From positions 1 through 6,857 of the forward strand of contig JAFGHN010000243.1 in assembly GCA_016930115.1 (NCBI GenBank): a stretch of 6,857 nt of DNA, written 5' to 3'. Of the stretch, positions 1 through 5,484 are shown piece by piece; the stretch's first letter is position 1; the number at the start of each line of letters is the position of its first letter. The notes beneath the pieces are model-generated. The model did not search any database. It was given only the letters and a program-made list of their open reading frames with translations, and had not been told where the DNA came from. The position numbers were made by a program, and so were the translations under genes. This DNA comes from Spirochaetales bacterium. GTDB taxonomy: Bacteria > Spirochaetota > Spirochaetia > ARS1246.

Positions 1-1630
1 CCTTTACAAGAACGATGCGGAAACCGGTGAACTCTGTACACCAGGCGGGCCGTTGGGACCCCCGCACTACGGCGGATACTCTGTCCTCTATTGTATTGGC
101 CCAGGACCCGCCGCGGACAACCGCCTCGGCACCCAGGTCGAAGGGTCCGGCAGGCGTCACGGCCGCCGTCACGGCCGCCGTCACCCCGTCCGGCCCGCCG
201 CCGCTGCCTGCGCGTGGTTCCCAGGGCTTGACGAAGTAATCCGCCGGATGAAACCAGGTGGCGCACCACTCCCAGAGACTCCCCATGAGCTGTTCAACAC
301 CGGCCCGGCCTTTCAGAGGGGAAGGTCCATCCGCGAATATCTGTCCTGAAAGCTCCGTATCGCTGCTGTTTGCGAGGGCGGCCAACTCCCACTCGGATTC
401 CAAAGGCAACCTGGCGACGTAACCGTCGAAAGCACCGGTGAGCCGGCTGCCGATCCATTCGGCAAAGGCCCGTGCTGCGTAATATGAGACATAGGAAACC
501 GGGACATCCGGCGATACCTCACCGTCCCAGTCGTACAGGTACCACTCGTCGGCAAGACCTTCCGTCATGAGCGCATTTTTGTTTTCAGGGCTCCAGCGGG
601 GGTTGGCGGCGAGAAACTGAGCGTACCATCCTCTGGTCACTTCGCCTTTGAGCATATAGAAATCCGTCGTCTTTTCAGGATGGGGAAGCTCGCCGTCTGT
701 CGCACCGGCGTAAGGCATGCCCATCACGAAATCGGCCGCGGGGATCAAAACAAAAGGAAGCCCTGCGATGGTGGTTTCACTGACCGGGCGGGGAAAATCG
801 GATGAGCCGTGTGCTTCGATAATCCGGCGATATTCGGCCACTTTTTTGTCAAACCAGCCGCTCTTCTGATACGTCGCAAGTGCATCGTCCTGAAGAGCTT
901 CCGCGGCGAGGAAAGCCAGTGCTGGTTTCTCTTTCAACTGCGAGAGAATCCGGTGTACCGAGCGGGCAATCGTATCCGCCATGGGGACAAGGCCTTTCGC
1001 CTCGTTCAACATCAACGCGCGTACATAATCGGCGATGAAAACACCGCCGTTGAGCGATGAAAGCGTTGCCGTCAAGAATCGCCCGATGGGCTCATCGTCA
1101 CCGGCGGGGGATGTGGCATAGAAGTCCGAAACGGTATCCGAGATAAGCCGCGGCAACTGGTAGGAAGGCCCGAATTGACTGATCAACGCCCATTCGGAGA
1201 TCTCCAATAACCTCGAAGAAAGAAAGGACTCCGGGTCGTCCATGGTCAGTCGGGCGACGATGGTTCCTTTCTTGGGAATAAAAAGCGAGCCGAAAATCGT
1301 GCCGCCGGTCGTGACCGGCCTTTGGTCAGCCGCAAAGGAAGGGCGGTTCAAGGTGATTGTATGCTCACCCTTCCGTACGAAAACTTTCGCCGGCGTAGAG
1401 CCGGCGTAGGAACCGTCGACACTGATGGCGGCCCCCGAGGGGACGCTCTCTATTCTATAGGTGGTACCGTTGTTCCTCAGCCCGGGGTAGAGAAGCAGCA
1501 TAAAAAGGATGAACAGCAATGTCACAGCATAGATGATGGTGAGATACACACCGGGCCTGATTCCCCAAAAAGGCTTCAGCCTTACTTCTATCTGTGAGGT
1601 GTCCTCGGTTTTTGCAACCGGTTTTGCCAT
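1..1630 (-). CDS. Membrane-anchored PEGA / FGE-sulfatase (SUMF1-like) domain protein, 3' end cut by window edge
   Basis: The reading frame runs from ATG at 1630 down to base 2 without a stop, giving 543 residues. It ends in GFRIVLVK, the usual C-terminus of this fold, so probably only a few residues are missing. Residues 1-28 are a polar, basic cytoplasmic arm and about 29-49 a single membrane segment (VYLTIIYAVTLLFILFMLLL). Residues 57-98 form a PEGA domain (IESVPSGAAISVDG, then GSTPAKV), and 130-280 are a helical linker. From about 288 comes an FGE-sulfatase fold: FVMG, GEVTRGWYAQFL (329-340), VPVSYVSYYAARAFAEW (376-392), RLPLESEWELAA (407-418), GSLWEWC (450-456), VVRGGSW (504-510). The expected role is a surface or periplasmic binding protein or modifying enzyme on the outer face of the inner membrane; the substrate is unknown. 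The cysteine pair used by formylglycine-generating enzymes after RGGSW is absent, so that activity is unlikely. It is divergent from lepB. GTG at 1549 is an alternative start, but it would remove the cytoplasmic arm. Domain calls are confident, function is not. Confidence 0.9.
   Translation of the reverse strand, partial: MAKPVAKTEDTSQIEVRLKPFWGIRPGVYLTIIYAVTLLFILFMLLLYPGLRNNGTTYRIESVPSGAAISVDGSYAGSTPAKVFVRKGEHTITLNRPSFAADQRPVTTGGTIFGSLFIPKKGTIVARLTMDDPESFLSSRLLEISEWALISQFGPSYQLPRLISDTVSDFYATSPAGDDEPIGRFLTATLSSLNGGVFIADYVRALMLNEAKGLVPMADTIARSVHRILSQLKEKPALAFLAAEALQDDALATYQKSGWFDKKVAEYRRIIEAHGSSDFPRPVSETTIAGLPFVLIPAADFVMGMPYAGATDGELPHPEKTTDFYMLKGEVTRGWYAQFLAANPRWSPENKNALMTEGLADEWYLYDWDGEVSPDVPVSYVSYYAARAFAEWIGSRLTGAFDGYVARLPLESEWELAALANSSDTELSGQIFADGPSPLKGRAGVEQLMGSLWEWCATWFHPADYFVKPWEPRAGSGGGPDGVTAAVTAAVTPAGPFDLGAEAVVRGGSWANTIEDRVSAVVRGSQRPAWCTEFTGFRIVLVK
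156..184 (+). repeat. 12-base in-frame tandem repeat within the FGE-domain gene
   Basis: Two full copies of GTCACGGCCGCC (156-167, 168-179) are followed by a partial copy GTCAC (180-184). On the coding strand this gives VTAAVTAAVT, in a Gly/Pro/Ala-rich stretch (about residues 473-500) between the WEWC and RGGSW motifs of the FGE fold. Because the unit is a multiple of three, copy-number changes would keep the frame. Confidence 0.85.
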
Positions 1631-1638
1631 AGACGGGC

Positions 1639-1666
1639 ATTATACCAGAAGCCTTTCGCTTGTCAA
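1639..1666 (-). promoter_or_regulatory. Consensus sigma70-type promoter for the PEGA/FGE gene, predicting a leaderless mRNA
   Basis: On the minus strand there is a perfect -35 hexamer TTGACA (1666-1661), a 16-base spacer and a perfect -10 hexamer TATAAT (1644-1639). Only 8 bases separate the -10 from the ATG at 1630. With normal spacing, transcription would start near 1632, leaving about two bases of leader. No Shine-Dalgarno sequence is visible before the ATG, which fits a leaderless transcript. The hexamers are seen directly; the start point is inferred. Confidence 0.8.
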
Positions 1667-1688
1667 TGTAAGGACTCTATGTTACTGT
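1660..1688 (+). promoter_or_regulatory. Candidate promoter for the lepB cluster, back to back with the divergent promoter
   Basis: TTGTCA (1660-1665, five of six matches to TTGACA) is followed after 17 bases by TACTGT (1683-1688). That hexamer matches the -10 consensus at only three positions, but they are the first, second and last, and it carries an upstream TGn extension (1680-1682). Its -35 lies almost exactly over the -35 of the minus-strand promoter. The predicted start near 1695 would fall inside the lepB ribosome binding site, which weakens the call. TATGTT at 1678-1683 is an alternative -10 with a poor -35. Confidence 0.35.
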
Positions 1689-1693
1689 CCGTC

Positions 1694-1699
1694 AAGGAG
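1694..1699 (+). promoter_or_regulatory. Ribosome binding site of lepB
   Basis: AAGGAG lies five bases before the ATG at 1705. This is a strong Shine-Dalgarno match that fixes the lepB start. Confidence 0.85.
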
Positions 1700-1704
1700 T
1701 TAAT

Positions 1705-2679
1705 ATGGACCGGTGGTTCGCCGGTGTTACCACTGTAACCGAAAACTTTCTCACCTGGCGCAAACGCAGGATCCTCAAGAAAAAAGCAAAGCAGAAAAAG
1801 AGACACCCCATTATCGAGTGGATAGATGCGTTTCTCTGGGCGGCCTTTGTCGTGCTGCTGATCAACCAGTATCTGTTCCAGGCCTATCAGATACCCACGC
1901 CTTCGATGGAAAACACGCTCAAAGTGAGCGACAGGATTTTCGTCAACAAGCTGATATACGGCCCCGAATTGCTTCCGGGTATCGGGAAGCTGCCCGGGTA
2001 TGCACACCCGCAACGTAATCGGATCATTATTTTTGAGAGTCCCACCTATATATCGAGGGGTACACTCTTTGATATCGTGCAGCGGGTTCTGTACATGCTG
2101 ACTCTTTCGCTCGTCGACATAGACCGCGATGAAAACGGCGAGCCGCGGGCACATTTCCTGATTAAACGCGCCGTCGGGGTCGGGGGGGACCGGTTACGCG
2201 TCGTAAAAGGCGAGGTGGAGCTCAAACCGCCCGGCTTCTCAACCTGGGTATCCGAAAAGGAACTCAACCCGCTTCATCCGGTCGATTTTACCACGCAAAG
2301 GACCATAGCATCGTCGGACTATGAGGCGATCCAGGCGGATGTCCGGATAAGGGAATACGAACAGCAGGGAATCCCGGTTCTCAAAGCGGACAGGGCGCTC
2401 GTCAGCCGGGCTGCCGGCGTTAAGTATGATCTTTTTGAACGAAGCAAGACGAACAACATGGTCAACCACAAAATCGTTCCGCACGAAAGCCGATACAGAA
2501 GCGAATATGCGAGATACTCCCTTGGGTGGGTGATTCCCGAGGGATGGATTTTCCCGATGGGGGATAACCGGGACAATTCGAACGACGCGCGGTATTTCGG
2601 CCCGGTGCGGCTTTCAAACGTGCTCGGCAAAGCCTCATTCATATACTGGCCGATTCCCCGGATGGGAGCGGCCAGGTAA
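1705..2679 (+). CDS. lepB: Signal peptidase I (LepB), catalytically intact
   Basis: This is the type I leader peptidase, a membrane-bound Ser/Lys protease (family S26) that removes signal peptides from exported preproteins on the outer face of the inner membrane. It has 324 residues. A very basic cytoplasmic arm (residues 19-34) precedes a membrane segment (about 39-60, IDAFLWAAFVVLLINQYLF). Box B is QIPTPSMENTL with nucleophile Ser67; Asn70 replaces the usual Pro. Box C is RNRIIIFESP (104-113), box D is FLIKRAVGVGGD with general base Lys154, and box E is GDNRDNSNDARYFGP (286-300). There is one visible membrane span, unlike the two of E. coli. An insert between boxes C and D (about 114-150) includes a hydrophobic stretch, and a longer one lies between D and E (about 170-275). 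It is first in a plus-strand cluster, four bases before the paralogue. Family assignment is essentially certain. Confidence 0.97.
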   Translation: MDRWFAGVTTVTENFLTWRKRRILKKKAKQKKRHPIIEWIDAFLWAAFVVLLINQYLFQAYQIPTPSMENTLKVSDRIFVNKLIYGPELLPGIGKLPGYAHPQRNRIIIFESPTYISRGTLFDIVQRVLYMLTLSLVDIDRDENGEPRAHFLIKRAVGVGGDRLRVVKGEVELKPPGFSTWVSEKELNPLHPVDFTTQRTIASSDYEAIQADVRIREYEQQGIPVLKADRALVSRAAGVKYDLFERSKTNNMVNHKIVPHESRYRSEYARYSLGWVIPEGWIFPMGDNRDNSNDARYFGPVRLSNVLGKASFIYWPIPRMGAAR

Positions 2680-2683
2680 CGTC

Positions 2684-3433
2684 ATGGCCGCGAAAAAACG
2701 GGATTTCAAACATTTCGCCAAGATTCGCCATCCGGCGCGGCGGTTTGCGGCGAAAGCAGCACTTTTTATCGCCGTCGTCTTTCTCTTTACTACCTTCCTC
2801 ACCGGCTTTTTCTTCGATTCGTTTTCGATTGGCTCTGCCGCGATGGAGCCGACTCTCTCCCAGGGAGAGAAGGTCCTCTCGACTCCGCTGGTCTTTGGAC
2901 CGCAGCTTCCCTTCAGCCTTTTGAAATTGAACGCGTTGAGGGAGCCCGAGAGAGGCGAACTGGTGGTGTGCTCCCCTCCGTACCATGAAGTATCCAAGGT
3001 GCAGCGTCTGTTGAATCCGTTTATCCGTTTCTTCACGCTGCGTCGCGCGCGGGCAGCCGGGGACGGCAATCATGAGTGGGAAAGTTCGGCGCTGATCAAG
3101 CGCGTTATCGCCGTTCCCGGGGACACCGTCGTTGTTGAGAACTTCATCGCTTTCATCAAACCCGCAGGAACCGATACCTTCGTAAACGAGAGGGTTCTTA
3201 ATAACCGAAGATACTCGGTGACCCTTGCACCGCTGCCGAGAGATTGGCAGCCATCCTTTCCCTTCTCAGGAACAACTCAGCCGGTGGAACTGGGAGAAAA
3301 CGAATATTTCGTCCTTGGGGACAACAGGTCACAGTCCCACGATTCGAGGCATTTCGGGCCTATCGGTATTGAAAACATCCTTCAGAAGGTGCTTTTCAGG
3401 TATTTCCCTTTGAGGAAATTGGGTGCAACCTAG
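2684..3433 (+). CDS. Signal peptidase I paralogue with the catalytic Ser replaced by Ala
   Basis: 249 residues, homologous along its length to the preceding LepB: membrane segment about 22-45, box B IGSAAMEPTL, FGPQLP (71-76, compare YGPELLP in LepB), box C RGELVVCSPP, box D ALIKRVIAVPGD with Lys139, box E GDNRSQSHDSRHFGP (212-226), and a similar C-terminus. The residue just before the conserved Met is Ala53 (GCG, 2840-2842), where the family has the nucleophilic Ser; Ser51 is out of register. The frame is intact and the fold motifs are kept, so this is not a decaying pseudogene by appearance. Known precedent: Staphylococcus aureus SpsA is a signal peptidase paralogue lacking catalytic residues beside active SpsB. 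A regulatory, chaperone-like or partner role is inferred, as is loss of normal activity. The start follows the lepB stop by four bases with only a weak AGG before it, suggesting translational coupling. Confidence 0.93.
   Translation: MAAKKRDFKHFAKIRHPARRFAAKAALFIAVVFLFTTFLTGFFFDSFSIGSAAMEPTLSQGEKVLSTPLVFGPQLPFSLLKLNALREPERGELVVCSPPYHEVSKVQRLLNPFIRFFTLRRARAAGDGNHEWESSALIKRVIAVPGDTVVVENFIAFIKPAGTDTFVNERVLNNRRYSVTLAPLPRDWQPSFPFSGTTQPVELGENEYFVLGDNRSQSHDSRHFGPIGIENILQKVLFRYFPLRKLGAT
3412..3416 (+). promoter_or_regulatory. Ribosome binding site supporting the GTG start of hemW
   Basis: GAGGA inside the end of the preceding gene lies six bases before GTG at 3423. It decides for this start over an in-frame TTG at 3453. 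Confidence 0.65.
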
Positions 3434-4640
3434 CCTGCGTCCTCCGGGCGGTTTGAGCATATACATACACGTACCTTTCTGCGTACAAAAGTGCCGGTAC
3501 TGCAACTTCTATTCGGTAGTAAACAACGATGCAGAGATCATTTCCCGCACAATAGCTAGTACATTAGATCAACTATTATACTATTATGAACAACTTGGCA
3601 GGCCTTCAGTCTCCACGCTCTATATCGGCGGCGGCACTCCGAGCTCTATCGGTTTATCAGCCACGGAAGAGTTGGTGAAGGGAATCTTCCGCGTCCCGGA
3701 ACTGAAAAAAAACGTGATTGAGGGGTTTGAGTTCACCGTCGAGATGAATCCGGAATCTGTCTCGAGTGATTTACTCGGGATCTACGAGCGCGCCGGTGTA
3801 AACAGACTGAGCATCGGGATTCAGACTTTTCAAGAAAGGTATTACCGGCTTCTCGGGCGTGTGGGTTCCCCGGATCTGGCACGGGAGGCGCTTGCATTGC
3901 TCCGGCGCAAATGGAAGGGAAGGCTCAACCTGGATTTGATGACTGCCTTTCCGGGGCAGCGTGAAGCCGAGGGGCTTGCAGACCTGCGGGAACTGCTATC
4001 CTACGAACCCGATCACGTGTCGCTGTATACGCTCAGCATAGAGGAAGATACGCCCCTTGGAGCCGACGCTGCGAACGGCGGTGTGTCGCTTCCCGGAGAC
4101 CGGGAAACTGAGGTATGGGAACGGCAGGTGGATGCTCTCCGCGACAGCGGGTTTGAGCATTACGAGGTATCGAACTTCGCGCTTACGGGGTGCCGGAGCA
4201 GTCACAACACGGCATATTGGCTGCTCAAGCCTTATCTTGGATGCGGGCCGGCGGCCGCGTCAACGCTTCCCGGCGAAAAGGGGCCGCTGCGGGTGGAGAA
4301 TGAACGTTCCCTCGAGCGGTTCAACGTAAAGGAAGGCGACGCCTCGGGAAGAGGAGAATCCCTCGAGATTATCCCGCCGGACGCATTTCTGCTGGAGCAT
4401 CTCATCGTGGGCCTCAGGCTTTCCGAGGGTGTGGGGAGAAAACATCTCCAGGACATCTTTGATGTCGACCCCGTATCTCTCCTGGAAGAAACGCTGGGAA
4501 AATGGGCAACAATGGTCGAAATAAGTGCCCAGCGGCTGCGTCTCACCGCGAGAGGGAGGAATTTCCTCGACGGTTTCCTGAAAGACGCGGCGATCGAAAT
4601 CGAAAAAAAGGGTGAACCGCCCCGTATCCTATGGCCTTGA
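3423..4640 (+). CDS. hemW: HemW, radical SAM heme chaperone (HemN-like family)
   Basis: 405 residues with a GTG start, overlapping the previous gene by 11 bases. HemW binds a [4Fe-4S] cluster and SAM and is understood to deliver heme to membrane respiratory proteins; it was long annotated as oxygen-independent coproporphyrinogen III oxidase. Visible motifs: IYIHVPFC then the CX3CX2C cluster site C20/C24/C27, followed by NF rather than the fourth Cys of true HemN. Further motifs are YIGGGTPS (67-74), VEMNPES (106-112), RLSIGIQTF (128-136), LDLMTAFPGQ (170-179), HYEVSNFAL (246-254), SHNTAYW (260-266) and GCGPAAAS (273-280). The C-terminal HemW domain has LEHLIVGLRLSEGV (324-337) and LTARGRNFLD (374-383). 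Length is typical. Co-transcription with the lepB pair is suggested by overlap. Residues 44-58 lie in an unusually AT-rich patch with rare A/T-ending codons. HemW rather than HemN is well supported. Confidence 0.95.
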   Translation: MQPSLRPPGGLSIYIHVPFCVQKCRYCNFYSVVNNDAEIISRTIASTLDQLLYYYEQLGRPSVSTLYIGGGTPSSIGLSATEELVKGIFRVPELKKNVIEGFEFTVEMNPESVSSDLLGIYERAGVNRLSIGIQTFQERYYRLLGRVGSPDLAREALALLRRKWKGRLNLDLMTAFPGQREAEGLADLRELLSYEPDHVSLYTLSIEEDTPLGADAANGGVSLPGDRETEVWERQVDALRDSGFEHYEVSNFALTGCRSSHNTAYWLLKPYLGCGPAAASTLPGEKGPLRVENERSLERFNVKEGDASGRGESLEIIPPDAFLLEHLIVGLRLSEGVGRKHLQDIFDVDPVSLLEETLGKWATMVEISAQRLRLTARGRNFLDGFLKDAAIEIEKKGEPPRILWP

Positions 4641-4660
4641 CACCAACACGCCGCCGATAC

Positions 4661-4689
4661 TTGACCAGAGACTGAGGGCGTGCTATTTT
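4661..4689 (+). promoter_or_regulatory. Candidate extended -10 promoter for yebC-ruvCAB
   Basis: TTGACC (4661-4666, five of six matches) and TATTTT (4684-4689, four of six) are separated by 17 bases, with a TGC extension (4681-4683) before the -10. The predicted transcript start is near 4696, giving a leader of about 42 bases. It lies in the only real gap of the plus-strand cluster, where a separate promoter would be expected. No terminator for hemW is visible in the gap, so read-through is also possible. Confidence 0.55.
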
Positions 4690-4692
4690 CTG

Positions 4693-4725
4693 CGCCGTGA
4701 GTGAATTACGCCGTGTGGCACGGCG
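4693..4725 (+). repeat. Repeated CGCCGTG and a hairpin touching the yebC ribosome binding site
   Basis: CGCCGTG occurs at 4693-4699 and again at 4709-4715, exactly 16 bases apart. Its complement CACGGCG follows at 4719-4725. The second copy and the complement form a 7-base-pair, GC-rich stem with a three-base loop (TGG). The last stem base is the first G of the yebC Shine-Dalgarno sequence. The first copy could pair with the same arm instead. The pairing is seen directly; any regulatory role is inferred. Confidence 0.55.
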
Positions 4726-4730
4726 GAGGA
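4725..4730 (+). promoter_or_regulatory. Ribosome binding site of yebC
   Basis: GGAGGA lies seven bases before ATG at 4738. This favours the family-standard start (MSGHSKW) over an in-frame GTG at 4732, which sits only one base from the site. Confidence 0.85.
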
Positions 4731-4737
4731 AGTGTGT

Positions 4738-5484
4738 ATGTCCGGACACAGTAAATGGGCAAGTATTAAACACAAAAAGGGTGCGAACGACGCAAAACGC
4801 GGAAGACTTTTCACAAAGGTAATAAAAGAAATCACGGTTGCCGCACGGATGGGTGGCGGTGACGAAGACGCAAATCCAAGGCTTAGGACGGCGCTTCTCA
4901 AAGCCAAGTCGGCGAACATGCCAAAGGACAACGTCGACAGGGCGATAAAAAAGGGCACCGGAGAGCTCGAGGGCGTTTCATTCGAGGAGCTTACCTACGA
5001 AGCGTACGGTCCCGGCGGGGTGGCTCTCCTTATCGATTGTCTTACCGATAACAGGAACCGCACGACCGCAGACGTAAGGAACATCCTGGGCAAGCACGGC
5101 GGCAGCATGGGAGAAGCCGGGAGCGTCTCCTACCTCTTCCAGCGGAAGGGCTGCATCGGCATCGATCCTGAAAAATACACTGAAGACCAGGTGATTGAAG
5201 TGGCCCTTGAAGCGGGTGCCGAGGATGTTACCTCCGAGGACGGCTCGATCGAAGTCATAACTGCGCCATCGGAGTTTGAAAAGGTGGTGGCGAGGCTTGG
5301 CGAAGCGGGCATCCAGTACACCTATGCGGAAGTGTCTATGGTGCCGGACGCCACGATCGCCCTCGATGAGGAGAAGACACGCAAAGTCCTGCGGCTTATC
5401 GACTACATTGATGAATACGACGACGTACAATCGGTCTCATCCAATCTCGATATTCCCGATGGTTTCGATTACGAGGATGAATGA
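4738..5484 (+). CDS. yebC: YebC/TACO1 family protein
   Basis: 248 residues, the usual length for the family, with the signature N-terminus GHSKWASIKHKKGANDAKRG (3-22). Other family motifs are FTKVIKEI (25-32), PRLRTALLKAKSANMPKDN (47-65), YEAYGPGGVALLI (88-100), DNRNRTTADVRNILGKHGG (104-122) and the C-terminal YDDVQSV (227-233). Members are cytosolic. They have been described as transcription regulators (for example PmpR in Pseudomonas) and more recently as translation factors that help ribosomes through difficult sequences such as polyproline; mitochondrial TACO1 is the eukaryotic relative. Which role applies here cannot be told from sequence. Its stop overlaps the ruvC start (ATGA), and yebC next to ruvC is a widely conserved arrangement, also seen in E. 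coli. It has its own candidate promoter and a leader hairpin. Confidence 0.97.
   Translation: MSGHSKWASIKHKKGANDAKRGRLFTKVIKEITVAARMGGGDEDANPRLRTALLKAKSANMPKDNVDRAIKKGTGELEGVSFEELTYEAYGPGGVALLIDCLTDNRNRTTADVRNILGKHGGSMGEAGSVSYLFQRKGCIGIDPEKYTEDQVIEVALEAGAEDVTSEDGSIEVITAPSEFEKVVARLGEAGIQYTYAEVSMVPDATIALDEEKTRKVLRLIDYIDEYDDVQSVSSNLDIPDGFDYEDE

Noticed and set aside
1389..1410. 11-base direct repeat GCCGGCGTAGA/GCCGGCGTAGG
   Set aside because: It encodes the conserved GSYAGSTPAKV core of the PEGA domain; the unit is not a multiple of three and is probably chance from codon use.
1455..1640. Minus-strand frame starting at ATG 1640
   Set aside because: Its ATG overlaps the -10 TATAAT box, and the frame conflicts with the TM-PEGA-FGE protein that starts at 1630.
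1663..2154. Minus-strand open frame of 163 residues opposite lepB
   Set aside because: It lies wholly opposite well-conserved lepB coding sequence apart from its last codons, shows no recognisable motif and has no ribosome binding site; a shadow frame.
2635..3073. Two overlapping minus-strand frames of 144 residues opposite the second lepB-like gene
   Set aside because: Low-complexity basic translations with no family resemblance, opposite conserved protein sequence.
3423..4640. Annotation of this gene as HemN (coproporphyrinogen III dehydrogenase)
   Set aside because: The cluster motif continues as CNF without the fourth Cys of HemN, and the HemW motifs SHNTAYW and GLRLSEGV are present.
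4637..4642. TTGACA at the end of hemW as a -35 element
   Set aside because: No acceptable -10 hexamer at 16-18 bases downstream; the TTGACC at 4661 has one.
4732..4737. Earlier GTG start for yebC (adds Met-Cys)
   Set aside because: Only one base from the GGAGGA site; ATG 4738 gives ideal spacing and the standard family N-terminus.
4641..4737. Intrinsic terminator after hemW
   Set aside because: The only strong stem (4709-4725) is followed by GAGGAAG and the yebC start, not by a T-run.
4978..5430. Minus-strand frame of 150 residues opposite yebC
   Set aside because: Antisense to a highly conserved gene, no motif; open by codon bias.
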